DNA of 64,000 bases, taken from Streptomyces sp. HUAS CB01. GTDB taxonomy: Bacteria > Actinomycetota > Actinomycetes > Streptomycetales > Streptomycetaceae. The notes below the pieces were generated by a model. It saw only the letters and a program-made list of their open reading frames with translations, ran no database searches and was not told where the DNA came from. Every line of letters starts with the position of its first letter. The first letter of the stretch is position 1. A program made the position numbers and the translations under genes. Positions 18,312 through 26,320 of the stretch are shown here, in pieces. Location: the NCBI RefSeq assembly GCF_030406905.1, contig NZ_CP129137.1:6417501-6481500 (forward strand), written 5' to 3'.

Positions 18312-18355
18312 GGGAGACGGCGCGGCCGGCCCCCGGACCGGCCGCGCCGCCTCCC
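18312..18355. terminator. Bidirectional terminator between lipid kinase and saccharopine-like gene
   Basis: GGCGCGGCCGG (18319-18329) and CCGGCCGCGCC (18338-18348) form a perfect 11-bp stem with an 8-base loop; flanking GGGAG and CTCCC extend it. It starts directly after the kinase stop codon and serves two convergent genes. Confidence 0.8.
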
Positions 18356-18377
18356 GCCCGTGCCCCGAGCCGCCGTC

Positions 18378-19637
18378 TCACTGCTCGCGCATGCCCCAGG
18401 GGGACCCGTGGTCCGCAAGCAGATCCAGGAAGGGGCGCGCCGCGAAGGCCTCCGGGCCCAGGATGCCCGTACCGGACCACGCCCCCGTCGCCAGCAGCTC
18501 CAGTGCGACGACCGGGTTGACCGCGGTCTGCCACACCACCGCCTGGCTGCCGTACTCCTTCATCGACCACTCGTTGTCGACGACGTGGTACAGGTACACC
18601 TCCCGCGGCCGCCCGTCCTTGACGCCCTTCACCCACGTCCCCGCGCACGTCTTGCCCCGCATCCGGTCGCCGAGCGCGGCCGGGTCGGGCAGGCAGGCCG
18701 CGACGACGTCCCGCGGCGACACCTGCACCGGTCCGCCGGCGCTGCGCACCGTGACCGGTTCCGTACGGTCCAGGCCGATCTGGTGCAGCACCTGCAGGGT
18801 GTTGATGAAGTCGGCACCGAGGCCGTACTTGAAGGTGACGCGGTCCGCGTCGACCCAGCGCGGGATCAGCAGCACCTCCTCGTGCTCGACGTTCACGCAC
18901 TCCACCGGTCCGATCCCCTCCGGGAAGTCGAACACCTCCGGCTCGCTGAACGGCGGCGTCGTGAACCACCCGCGTCCCGTCTCGAAGACCACCGGAGGAT
19001 TCAGGCACTCCTCGATCGTGGTCCAGATGCTGAACGAAGGGGCGAAGTCGTAGCCCTCCACGGTGAGGTTCGCGCCGTCCCGGACGCCGATCTCCTCGAT
19101 CGAGTCGAAGAGCTCGTCCGCCGCGTGCCGGGCGAAGACGTCCGACAGGCCGGGCTCCACGCCCATGCCGACGAGAGCGAGCCGGCCGGACTCCGTCCAG
19201 TCCTCGCCGAGCGAGAACTGCTCGTCGCCGAGCTTCACTCCGCACTCCTCGTACGGCTGCTGCGGATGCGGCCGCGACAGGGACATCGCCATGTCGAGGT
19301 AGTTCGCGCCCGCGGCGAGCGACGCGCGGAACAGCGGCATGACGAACCGGGGGTCCGTCGCGTTGAGCAGGACGTCGCACCGCTCCCGCTCCAGGAGTTC
19401 CCTGACGGCGGCCTCGTCCGAGGCGTCGATACGGGCGGCGGTGAACCGGTCGTCGGCGGACGCGCCGTCGTCCGGCCCGGCTCCCTCGCCCCCGGCCCGT
19501 GAGACGCCGGCCACGGCGGCCCGGGCCCTGGCCTCGTCGTAGTCCGCGACGACCATACGTTCGAAGAAATCGCGGCGTGCGGCGATCCGGGTGACTGCTG
19601 TCCCCACTCCGCCGGCGCCGACCAGCAAGATGCGCAT
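18378..19637 (-). CDS. Saccharopine dehydrogenase-like NAD(P) oxidoreductase
   Basis: A 419-residue protein starting with the Rossmann motif MRILLVGAGGVGTAVTRIAARR, followed by VLLNATDPRFVMPLFRASLAAGANYLDMA and GMGVEPGLSDVFARHAADEL, the conserved blocks of the saccharopine dehydrogenase NADP-binding family. The later half (FKYGLGADFINTLQVLHQIGLD, AGTWVKGVKDGRPREVYLYHVVDNE) matches the catalytic and dimerisation domain of stand-alone enzymes, which include saccharopine and carboxynorspermidine dehydrogenases. The substrate here is not known, and no lysine or polyamine gene is adjacent. It is divergent from a TetR regulator that may control it. Confidence 0.78.
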   Translation of the reverse strand: MRILLVGAGGVGTAVTRIAARRDFFERMVVADYDEARARAAVAGVSRAGGEGAGPDDGASADDRFTAARIDASDEAAVRELLERERCDVLLNATDPRFVMPLFRASLAAGANYLDMAMSLSRPHPQQPYEECGVKLGDEQFSLGEDWTESGRLALVGMGVEPGLSDVFARHAADELFDSIEEIGVRDGANLTVEGYDFAPSFSIWTTIEECLNPPVVFETGRGWFTTPPFSEPEVFDFPEGIGPVECVNVEHEEVLLIPRWVDADRVTFKYGLGADFINTLQVLHQIGLDRTEPVTVRSAGGPVQVSPRDVVAACLPDPAALGDRMRGKTCAGTWVKGVKDGRPREVYLYHVVDNEWSMKEYGSQAVVWQTAVNPVVALELLATGAWSGTGILGPEAFAARPFLDLLADHGSPWGMREQ

Positions 19638-19777
19638 GACCTCTTCCCTTCCCTCTTCACCGGGACTCTTCCGGGGTCCTGATGAAACTCACCGCCCGCT
19701 GATAGCGTCAATGGCGTTGGCATAAGGGCGGAGGGCCCGGTCGGGGTCCGCACCAACGGTCGGGAAGGGGTGGGGAG
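19638..19777. promoter_or_regulatory. Divergent intergenic region with imperfect inverted repeat
   Basis: A less GC-rich core around 19699-19725 contains GTCAATGGCGTTGGC, an imperfect inverted repeat, whose minus-strand TTGACG may be the -35 box of the saccharopine-like gene. It is a plausible operator for the adjacent TetR protein. Confidence 0.4.
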
Positions 19778-20473
19778 TTGCCGAAGAAGGTGGTACCGGA
19801 AGGGGCGCGCAGGCGCCGCCGTCCCACGAAGACCGGTGTGGTCCTTTCGGAGCAGCTGATCGTGACGACGGCATTGCGGATGCTGCGCGAGCACGGTGGC
19901 GAGGGGCTCACCGCCCGCCGCCTCGGCGCGGCCCTCGGCGCCGACCCGAGCACCCTGTACCGCTACTTCCGCGGCATGGACGAGCTGATCCTCGCCGTCG
20001 GCGACGAGCTGATCGGCCGGGCGCTCAGGGGCTGGCGCGCCACGGACGACTGGGCCGCGGACCTGCGCGGGCTGGGGCTGCGCATCCATGCCGCGTACCT
20101 GGCCCATCCGCAGGCCGCCGTGCTCACGGCCAGCCGCGTCTCCGGGCGGGCGCACGAGATCGCCGCGGACGAGGCCATCCTCGGGGTGCTGCACCGCGCG
20201 GGCTTCCCCGTGCCGGCGGCGGTGCGGATCTACCACTGCTTCATCGACCAGACGCTCGCCTTCGCGGCGCTGGACGCGGCGGCGCTCGCCCTTCCGGAGG
20301 CGGCGCGCCGGGCGGACGAGGCCGTGTGGCAGGCGACGTACGCGCGGCTGCCGGAGGAGACGCACCCGCACATCGCACCGGCGGCGCGGTATCTCGTCGC
20401 GGAGATGAACGTGAGCGCGTATCCGGCGGCGCTGGACATGCTGATCGCGAGCGCGGCGTCGCAGCTCGCATGA
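19778..20473 (+). CDS. TetR-family regulator
   Basis: A 231-residue regulator. After a basic tail, residues about 27-75 form the TetR helix-turn-helix (IVTTALRMLREHGGEGLTARRLGAALGADPSTLYRYFRGMDELI). The C-terminal part (about 90-225) is a helical ligand domain resembling the TetR-class C domain. The TTG start follows GGGGTGGGGAG. It is divergent from the saccharopine-dehydrogenase-like gene, its most likely target. Confidence 0.85.
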   Translation: MPKKVVPEGARRRRRPTKTGVVLSEQLIVTTALRMLREHGGEGLTARRLGAALGADPSTLYRYFRGMDELILAVGDELIGRALRGWRATDDWAADLRGLGLRIHAAYLAHPQAAVLTASRVSGRAHEIAADEAILGVLHRAGFPVPAAVRIYHCFIDQTLAFAALDAAALALPEAARRADEAVWQATYARLPEETHPHIAPAARYLVAEMNVSAYPAALDMLIASAASQLA

Positions 20474-20884
20474 AGGCGCGCCCCGGGGCGCCAGGCGCCG
20501 CGCGCACGGCACGTGAGCGTGTGCGGGCGCGTGTCGCCGCGCGAGCCCTGCCGGCGTCTCCCTCGCGCGGGGTGCCGGGGCTCCCCGCGCGAGCCCGCGC
20601 TCACGCAACGCGCCGCGCCGGGCCCCCCGCGCGTGACGCCTGTGGGGCACGCACCGTGCGCGGTCCTCGTTCGCGACGCCTTTGGTTCATGACCGTCCGC
20701 CGTCCGCGCTCGCGAGGTGTCCGGGTGCGTCGTTCCCATCGTGTCGGTGCGGCGTGCGTGTCGCCGGCGGCCCGCCCTGTCGCTCTCGCAGTACGGGCGC
20801 GTGTCGCCGCGCGAGCCCGCTCGCGCAACGCGCCGCGCCACCGCCGGGGCGCAGCCCACCCCCGGCACCGCCCGCCCCACCCTG
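20474..20884. other. Gene-free stretch with duplicated segments
   Basis: No reading frame here has recognisable protein features. A 25-base segment is present twice as an exact direct repeat (20524-20548 and 20794-20818), and a second segment of about 28 bases (20591-20619 and 20813-20839) is repeated with small changes. The region is rich in CGCG and looks like decayed or slippage-prone DNA. Confidence 0.6.
20524..20818. repeat. Pair of exact 25-bp direct repeats
   Basis: The 25 bases at 20524-20548, beginning CGGGCGCGTGTCGCC, recur at 20794-20818. A related pair (core CAACGCGCCGCGCC) lies at 20591-20619 and 20813-20839, so two blocks may have been duplicated together and then rearranged. 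Confidence 0.65.
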
Positions 20885-21097
20885 CTACGTCCGGTTCGCC
20901 GTCGTCAGCGAGGCGACGCCCAGGGCCGTCAGCACGATGTGGACATACAGCTCCTTGCCCTCCAGCACGCCGATCGGCGCGATGAGCAGGCGGGTGAAGC
21001 CCATGATCGCGAACCGGCCGCCGGTCAGCTCCCGCAGGACCCCGCACACGCCGACGACGAGCAGGGCCATGCCGACGAGCTCCAGAATCTTCCGCAT
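20885..21097 (-). CDS. Small two-helix membrane protein
   Basis: A 70-residue protein, MRKILELVGMALLVVGVCGV at the start, with two hydrophobic segments (about 5-20 and 30-65) separated by LRELTGGRFAIMGFTRLL. No family is recognised with confidence; similar small membrane proteins are common in Streptomyces. The ATG at 21097 is preceded by GAGGATC. It is divergent from the sensor kinase gene at 21243. Confidence 0.6.
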   Translation of the reverse strand: MRKILELVGMALLVVGVCGVLRELTGGRFAIMGFTRLLIAPIGVLEGKELYVHIVLTALGVASLTTANRT

Positions 21098-21229
21098 GCG
21101 GTGATCCTCGCCCGCCTGCGAGGCGCCGCGCGTCGGCCGTCGGCACATGCCGCTCCGCCGAAAGTCTGCCGTCGCGCGACTTTGGTCTCTTCCCGCTCCC
21201 GACGGATCCCCGCCCCCGTCCCCGCTGCG

Positions 21230-21235
21230 TAGATT
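21230..21235 (+). promoter_or_regulatory. -10 box (TAGATT) of sensor kinase operon
   Basis: TAGATT, a near-perfect housekeeping -10 box, ends 7 bases before the ATG at 21243. There is no ribosome-binding site, pointing to a leaderless transcript. Confidence 0.55.
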
Positions 21236-21242
21236 CGTCGAC

Positions 21243-22472
21243 ATGACCCGCACGGAATACCCCTGGCTGCTGCCGTCGGCCATCGCCGATCCTCTGGTCC
21301 AGGAGCTTCCGGGCGACCGGGGCAGGGAACGCCCCCGCCGCACCGTCCGCGACTGGACCGTCGACACGGTCGCGTTCCTGTTCGCCGCGCTCATCGGCGT
21401 GCTCGCCGTGGAGGCGAGCGCGCAGACCGACGTCTCCGGGCCCGTGCTCCTCGCCGACCAGCTGATCGGCGGACTGGCGTGCTGTGCCGTGTGGCTGCGG
21501 CGGCGCTGGCCGGTGGGGCTCGCCGGCCTCCTGATCGCCGTGTCGCTGGTGGTGCCCGCCGCGGGCGGGGCGATGCTCGTGAGCCTGTTCAGTCTCGCGG
21601 TGCACCGGCCGTTCCGCCCGGTCGCCGCGCTCGGCTCCCTCGCGCTCGCCGCCTCCGTGGCACAGCCCTTCGTACGCCCCGATCCCACGGTCTCCACCCT
21701 GGCGGGTGTCGTCGCCGGGGTGCTGCTCGTGCTGACGGTCCTCGGCTGGGGCATGCTCGTGCGCTCCCGCCGCCAGCTCGTCGTCGCCCTCCGGGAGCGC
21801 GCCGACCGCGCCGAGGCCGAGGCCGACCTGCGCGCCGAGCAGGCCCAGCGGCTGGCCCGGGAGGCGATCGCCCGGGAGATGCACGACGTGCTGGCGCACC
21901 GGCTGACGCTGCTGAGCGTGCACGCCGGAGCCCTGGAGTTCCGGCCCGACGCGCCCCCGGCCGAGGTCGCCAGGGCGGCCGGCGTCATCCGCGACAGCGC
22001 CCACGAGGCGCTGCAGGACCTGCGCGAGATCATCGGTGTGCTGCGCGCTCCGGGCGACGGTGAGGAGGGGCACCGGCCGCAGCCCACCCTGGCCACGCTG
22101 GACGCGCTGGTCGCCGAGTCGCGGCAGGCGGGCACGCGGGTCGTCCTCGACAACGCGATCGAGGAACCGGCCGCGGTGCCCGCCGCGACCGGCCGCACCG
22201 TCTACCGCATCGCGCAGGAGGGGCTCACCAACGCCCGCAAGCACGCCCCCGGCGCCGAGGTCACGGTCACCGTGCGCGGCGGACCGGGCGAGGGGCTCAC
22301 GGTCGACGTGCGCAATCCCGCCCCCGGTGGGCCGGTCACCGGCGTCCCCGGCTCCGGTCAGGGGCTGATCGGGCTGAACGAGCGCGCCACACTCGCCGGC
22401 GGCAGGCTGGAGCACGGAAAGACCGAGGACGGAGGGTTCGCCCTGCGATCCTGGCTACCGTGGCCCTCATGA
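21243..22472 (+). CDS. NarL-type sensor histidine kinase
   Basis: A 409-residue membrane sensor kinase. Residues about 40-175 contain several transmembrane segments without a large extracellular loop, so it may sense the membrane or cytoplasm. A short coiled coil (about 176-210) leads to the HisKA_3 domain, with the phosphorylated histidine 214 in AREMHDVLAHRLTLLS, and an HATPase domain with VYRIAQEGLTNARKHAPGAEV and GSGQGLIGLNERATLAGG. Its stop codon overlaps the response regulator start (ATGA), so the two are co-translated. The signal is unknown. Confidence 0.92.
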   Translation: MTRTEYPWLLPSAIADPLVQELPGDRGRERPRRTVRDWTVDTVAFLFAALIGVLAVEASAQTDVSGPVLLADQLIGGLACCAVWLRRRWPVGLAGLLIAVSLVVPAAGGAMLVSLFSLAVHRPFRPVAALGSLALAASVAQPFVRPDPTVSTLAGVVAGVLLVLTVLGWGMLVRSRRQLVVALRERADRAEAEADLRAEQAQRLAREAIAREMHDVLAHRLTLLSVHAGALEFRPDAPPAEVARAAGVIRDSAHEALQDLREIIGVLRAPGDGEEGHRPQPTLATLDALVAESRQAGTRVVLDNAIEEPAAVPAATGRTVYRIAQEGLTNARKHAPGAEVTVTVRGGPGEGLTVDVRNPAPGGPVTGVPGSGQGLIGLNERATLAGGRLEHGKTEDGGFALRSWLPWPS

Positions 22473-23140
22473 CCATCCGGCTGCTCATCGTCGACGACGA
22501 CCCGCTCGTCCGCGCAGGACTCACCTTCATGCTCGGCGGGGCCGAGGACATCGAGATCGTGGGGGAGGGCGCGGACGGTGCGGAGGCCGTCGAACTCGCG
22601 GAGCGGCTGCGGCCGGACGTCGTCCTCATGGACGTCCGGATGCCGCGGATGGACGGGCTGGCCGCCACCGAGCGGCTCCGCGCCCGTCCCGACGCCCCCG
22701 AGGTCGTCGTCCTCACCACCTTCCACGCCGACGAGCAGGTGCTGCGGGCGCTGCGGGCCGGGGCGGCGGGTTTCGTCCTCAAGGACACCGCGCCTGCCGA
22801 GATCGTCGACGGGGTGCGGCGTGTGGCGGGCGGGGAACCCGTGCTGTCACCTGCGGTGACCCGACGGCTGATGACGCAGGTCGTGGAGGCCGCGCCCGAC
22901 GAGCGGCGGAGCCGGGCGCGGGCCCGGCTGGACGCCCTCGCCGAGCGGGAGCTCGAGGTCGCCGTGGCGGTGGGACGAGGCCGCTCCAACGCCGAGATCG
23001 CCGCCGGCCTCTACATGAGCGTGCCGACGGTGAAGACCCACGTCTCCCGCGCCCTGGCGAAGCTGGGCCTCAACAACCGTGTCCAGATCGCGCTGCTGGT
23101 CCACGACGCGGGGCTGCTGGACGAGGGAGCCGCCTCGTAG
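22469..23140 (+). CDS. NarL/LuxR-family response regulator
   Basis: Cytoplasmic 223-residue partner of the upstream kinase. The receiver domain has the acidic pair DDD (9-11), the phosphorylated Asp55 in VVLMDVRMPRMDG, and a conserved TTFHADEQVLRALRAGAAGFVLKD. The C-terminal LuxR helix-turn-helix is at about 152-212 (LAERELEVAVAVGRGRSNAEIAAGLYMSVPTVKTHVSRALAKLGLNNRVQIA). The start is the ATG overlapping the kinase stop. The P450 gene 9 bases downstream has its own promoter. Confidence 0.93.
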   Translation: MTIRLLIVDDDPLVRAGLTFMLGGAEDIEIVGEGADGAEAVELAERLRPDVVLMDVRMPRMDGLAATERLRARPDAPEVVVLTTFHADEQVLRALRAGAAGFVLKDTAPAEIVDGVRRVAGGEPVLSPAVTRRLMTQVVEAAPDERRSRARARLDALAERELEVAVAVGRGRSNAEIAAGLYMSVPTVKTHVSRALAKLGLNNRVQIALLVHDAGLLDEGAAS

Positions 23141-23143
23141 GCT
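23138..23143 (+). promoter_or_regulatory. -10 box (TAGGCT) of P450 gene, overlapping a stop codon
   Basis: TAGGCT ends 6 bases before the P450 ATG, and its TAG is at the same time the stop codon of the response regulator. No ribosome-binding site lies between, so a leaderless P450 mRNA is likely. Confidence 0.45.
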
Positions 23144-23149
23144 GGCCCC

Positions 23150-24373
23150 ATGGCCGTCATCGATCTGGGGGAGTACGGGGCGGACTTCACCGCCGATCCG
23201 TATCCGTACTACGCGAAGCTGCGCGAGGCCGGACCCGTCCACGAGGTGGTCTCGCCGTACGGCGACCGCGTCTGGCTGGTCGTCGGACACGAGGAGGCCC
23301 GTGCGGCGCTCGCCGATCCACGGCTGTCCAAATCGCCCGGGACCCTCGGTCTGAAGATGCTGGACGAGGAGCTCATCGGCCCGTATCTGCTGGTGCTGGA
23401 CCCACCGGACCACACCCGGCTGCGCCGGCTCGTCTCCCGTGAGTTCACCGCGCGCCGGGTCGAGGCGCTGCGCCCGCGTATTCAGGACATCACCGACGAG
23501 CTGGTCGGGGCGATGCTCCCCGCGGGGCGCGCCGATCTCGTGGACGCGCTCGCGTTCCCGCTGCCCATCACCGTCATCTGCGAGCTGCTCGGCGTCCCGG
23601 CCGCCGACCGGGACCGCTTCCGCGCCTGGTCGACCGAGATCGTGGCGCCGACCGCGGCCGACCGCGAGCGCACCGCCGTCGAGGAACTCGCCGCCTATCT
23701 CGACGAACTGATCGAGGACAAGCGCTGCAGCGGGCCGGCCGACGACCTGCTGTCCGCGCTGCTGCGTACCCTCCCCCACAGCCGTGCGGGCTTGGGAGGT
23801 ACCCCCATCGAGGACGGCGACCGGCTCTCCGCCGCCGAACTGCGCGCCATGGCCTATCTGCTGCTCATCGCCGGCCACGAGACCACCGTCAATCTGATCT
23901 CCAACGGCGTACGGGCCCTGCTCCGCCACCCGGACCAACTGGCCGCGCTGCGCGCGGACTTCGGTCTGATGGACGGTGCGGTGGAGGAGATGCTGCGCTA
24001 CGACGGCCCGGTGGAGACGGCGACGATGCGGTTCACGACGGAACCGGTCCGCTACGGCGACTCGGTCGTCCCGGCGGGGGAGCCCGTCCTCGTCGCGCTG
24101 GCGGCCGCGGACCGGGACCCGGCCCGCTTCCCGGGGCCGGACCGGTTCGACATCCGCCGCACCGCGACGGCGGGTGGCCCGGGCCATCTCGCCTTCGGCC
24201 ACGGCATCCACTACTGCCTGGGTGCTCCCCTGGCACGGCTGGAGGCCGGGATCGCGGTCCGTACCCTGCTGGAACGCTGTCCCGGCCTCGCCCTCGACCC
24301 GGCCGGAGCCCCGCTCGACTGGCTGCCCGGCCTGCTGATCCGGGGAGTGCGCCGGCTGCCCGTCGTGTGGTGA
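23150..24373 (+). CDS. Cytochrome P450 (CYP107-like)
   Basis: A 407-residue soluble bacterial P450 monooxygenase. Present are the C-helix DPPDHTRLRRLVSREFT (84-100), the I-helix oxygen-binding AGHETT (241-246), the K-helix EEMLR, and the heme loop FGHGIHYCLGAPLARLE with the cysteine ligand. Between SALLR and EDGDRLS, where relatives are almost continuous, 14 residues (about 207-220) are encoded by a hairpin-forming repeat (23770-23799). The fold could tolerate this, because the site is the loop before the I helix. Substrate unknown; a ferredoxin and reductase pair lies far downstream (62354). Confidence 0.92.
   Translation: MAVIDLGEYGADFTADPYPYYAKLREAGPVHEVVSPYGDRVWLVVGHEEARAALADPRLSKSPGTLGLKMLDEELIGPYLLVLDPPDHTRLRRLVSREFTARRVEALRPRIQDITDELVGAMLPAGRADLVDALAFPLPITVICELLGVPAADRDRFRAWSTEIVAPTAADRERTAVEELAAYLDELIEDKRCSGPADDLLSALLRTLPHSRAGLGGTPIEDGDRLSAAELRAMAYLLLIAGHETTVNLISNGVRALLRHPDQLAALRADFGLMDGAVEEMLRYDGPVETATMRFTTEPVRYGDSVVPAGEPVLVALAAADRDPARFPGPDRFDIRRTATAGGPGHLAFGHGIHYCLGAPLARLEAGIAVRTLLERCPGLALDPAGAPLDWLPGLLIRGVRRLPVVW
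23770..23799. repeat. Short palindromic repeat inside P450 gene
   Basis: CCTCCC (23770-23775) and GGGAGG (23794-23799) flank an inner AGCC...GGGCT inverted repeat, and GTACCCCC follows. This resembles the small palindromic elements found in many Streptomyces genomes, usually between genes. Here it is read in frame. Confidence 0.55.
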
Positions 24374-24399
24374 CGGCCGGCAGCTGCGGCCGGGGTCAC
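24370..24399. terminator. Hairpin spanning both stop codons of two convergent genes
   Basis: GTGAC (24370-24374) pairs with GTCAC (24395-24399), with GGCCG and CGGCC inside. The TGA of the P450 gene and that of the dehydrogenase gene both lie in the stem, so one short element could end both transcripts. Confidence 0.5.
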
Positions 24400-25400
24400 A
24401 GTCCGGGGATCTCCTCCAGACGCACCGGGCGGTTCTCCCGCCGGGACAGCTCGCACGCCTCGGCGACCCGCAGTGCCTCCAGTGCCTCCCGGCCGTCGCA
24501 CGGGTTGTCCAGCTCGCCGGTCGCGACGCGGACGAAGGCGTCCAGTTCGGCCTCGTAGGCGGCAGCGAAGCGCTCCAGGAAGCCCGGCCACGGCTTGTCG
24601 GCGGGTGGCGGGCCCTGCGGCTCGGTCGAGGTGATCGGCGTACGGTCGTCCAGGCCGACGGCGACCGTGTCGTCCTCGCCGCACAGCTCCATGCGCACGT
24701 CGTAGCCCGCGCCGTTGCAGCGTGTGGCCGTGGCCGACGCCAGCGTGCCGTCGTCGAGGGTCAGCACGGCCGCCGCCGTGTCGACGTCGCCCGCCTCACG
24801 GAACATCGCGTGACCCGCGTCGGAGCCGGTGGCGTACACCTCCACGATCTGCCGCCCGGTGATCCAGCGCAGGATGTCGAAGTCGTGGACGAGGCAGTCG
24901 CGGTAGAGCCCGCCGGACAGCGGGAGGTACGCGGCGGGGGGCGGCGCCGGGTCCGCCGTGATCGCCCGTACGGTGTGCAGCCGGCCGAGCCGGCCCGAGC
25001 GCACCAGGTCGCGGGCCTTGCCGTACCCGGCGTCGAAGCGCCGCATGAAGCCGAGTTGGAGTTCGGTGCCCGCGCTGTCGACCTCGCGCAGCGCCTCCAG
25101 GGTCCCCGGCAGGTCGAGCGCTATCGGCTTCTCGCAGAAGGCGGGGAGCCCGGCGCGTGCGGCCCGGCCGATCAGCTCGGCGTGGGCGGCGGTGGCCGAG
25201 GCGATGACGACGGCGTCCACGCCCCACTTGAAGACCTCGTCGACGGAAGGGGCGGCGGTGGCGTCGATCCGGGCCGCCACCTCGCGGGCCCGCTGGGCGT
25301 CGGTGTCCGCGACCACCAGGGCGCCGACGTCACGATGACGGCTGAGGACGCCCGCGTGGAAGGCGCCGATACGTCCGGTTCCGATGAGTCCGATGCGCAT
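24396..25400 (-). CDS. iolG: Gfo/Idh/MocA-family dehydrogenase, inositol 2-dehydrogenase-like
   Basis: A 334-residue NAD(P)-dependent oxidoreductase. The Rossmann motif GLIGTGRIGAFHAGVL is at the N-terminus, CEKPIALDLPGTLEAL contains the catalytic EKP lysine, and DCLVHDFDILRWITG has the Asp/His pair of the active site, the pattern seen in myo-inositol 2-dehydrogenases. The ATG at 25400 starts directly at the Rossmann strand. It is divergent from a GntR regulator and a CUT2-type transporter, supporting uptake and first oxidation of a cyclitol or sugar. Other family members oxidise glucose, xylose or scyllo-inositol, so the substrate is not certain. Confidence 0.85.
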   Translation of the reverse strand: MRIGLIGTGRIGAFHAGVLSRHRDVGALVVADTDAQRAREVAARIDATAAPSVDEVFKWGVDAVVIASATAAHAELIGRAARAGLPAFCEKPIALDLPGTLEALREVDSAGTELQLGFMRRFDAGYGKARDLVRSGRLGRLHTVRAITADPAPPPAAYLPLSGGLYRDCLVHDFDILRWITGRQIVEVYATGSDAGHAMFREAGDVDTAAAVLTLDDGTLASATATRCNGAGYDVRMELCGEDDTVAVGLDDRTPITSTEPQGPPPADKPWPGFLERFAAAYEAELDAFVRVATGELDNPCDGREALEALRVAEACELSRRENRPVRLEEIPGL

Positions 25401-25430
25401 GGCCCAAAGGTGGAGGCCGCCGAAGGGCCC

Positions 25431-25454
25431 TGTCAAGCATTTGTCCTGACAATC
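25431..25454. promoter_or_regulatory. Putative GntR operator at the dehydrogenase promoter
   Basis: TTGTCCTGACAA (25441-25452) is a palindrome with a 2-base centre. With flanks it reads TTTGTCCTGACAATC and matches a site before the first binding-protein gene (minus strand of 26320-26334) at about 12 of 15 positions. TGTCAA at 25431-25436 gives TTGACA on the minus strand, a perfect -35 box for the dehydrogenase gene. Confidence 0.5.
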
Positions 25455-25489
25455 GAACGACACAACTTCCCGTCATCAGGTCCTGCGAC

Positions 25490-25495
25490 TACCCT
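25490..25495 (+). promoter_or_regulatory. -10 box (TACCCT) of gntR
   Basis: TACCCT ends 6 bases before the GTG start at 25502 with no ribosome-binding site, suggesting a leaderless transcript. Confidence 0.4.
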
Positions 25496-25501
25496 CGCAG
25501 C

Positions 25502-26275
25502 GTGCCCAAGCAGCCGAGAGACACGACGGACGCCACCGCGCGGCTCCAGCTCAGCGTGGACCGCGCCAGCCCGGTCCCGCTGTACTTCCAGCTGTCCCAG
25601 CAGCTGGAAGCGGCCATCGAGCACGGCACGCTCACGCCCGGCAGCCTCCTCGGCAACGAGATCGAGCTGGCGAACCGGCTCGGGCTCTCCCGGCCCACGG
25701 TCCGGCAGGCCATCCAGTCCCTCGTCGACAAGGGGCTGCTGGTGCGCCGCCGGGGCGTCGGCACCCAGGTCGTGCACAGCCAGGTCAAGCGCCCCCTGGA
25801 GCTGAGCAGCCTCTACGACGACCTGGAGGCGGCGGGCCAGCGGCCCGCCACCCGGGTCCTGCGCAACGCCGTCGAGCCGGCGACCGCCGAGGTCGCGGCC
25901 GCGCTCGGGGTGCCGGAGGGCAGCGACGTCCATCTCGTGGAGCGGCTGCGCTCGGCGCACGGCGAGCCCATGGCCCATCTGCGCAACCATCTGCCGGCCG
26001 GGCTGCTGTCACTGGACACCGGGCAGTTGGAGTCCACCGGGCTCTACCGGATGATGCGCAACGCCGGCATCACCCTGCACAGCGCCCGGCAGTCGGTCGG
26101 TGCCCGCGCCGCCGGCGGCGACGAGGCCCGGCTGCTCGGCGAGGAGGCCGGCGCCCCACTGCTGACGATGCAGCGGACCACGTTCGACGACACCGGGCGG
26201 GCCGTCGAGTTCGGCTCGCACGTCTACCGGGCCTCCCGGTACGCCTTCGAGTTCCAGCTCCTCGTGCGTCCGTGA
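25502..26275 (+). CDS. GntR-family regulator (UTRA domain)
   Basis: A 257-residue repressor of the HutC subfamily. The winged helix (about 20-90) includes SPVPLYFQLSQQLEAAIEHGTLTPGSLLGNEIELANRLGLSRPTVRQAIQSLVDKGLLVRRRGVGTQV in order, with the classic recognition helix; the UTRA ligand domain follows (about 105-250), ending in GSHVYRASRYAFEFQLLVRP. It lies between the dehydrogenase and transporter genes and probably controls both through the paired TTTGTCC sites. The ligand is likely the transported cyclitol or sugar, or a phosphate of it. Confidence 0.9.
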   Translation: MPKQPRDTTDATARLQLSVDRASPVPLYFQLSQQLEAAIEHGTLTPGSLLGNEIELANRLGLSRPTVRQAIQSLVDKGLLVRRRGVGTQVVHSQVKRPLELSSLYDDLEAAGQRPATRVLRNAVEPATAEVAAALGVPEGSDVHLVERLRSAHGEPMAHLRNHLPAGLLSLDTGQLESTGLYRMMRNAGITLHSARQSVGARAAGGDEARLLGEEAGAPLLTMQRTTFDDTGRAVEFGSHVYRASRYAFEFQLLVRP

Positions 26276-26320
26276 CGTGCCGGCCCGGACGCCGCTCCAC
26301 CGGTACACCTTCCGCGTAAG

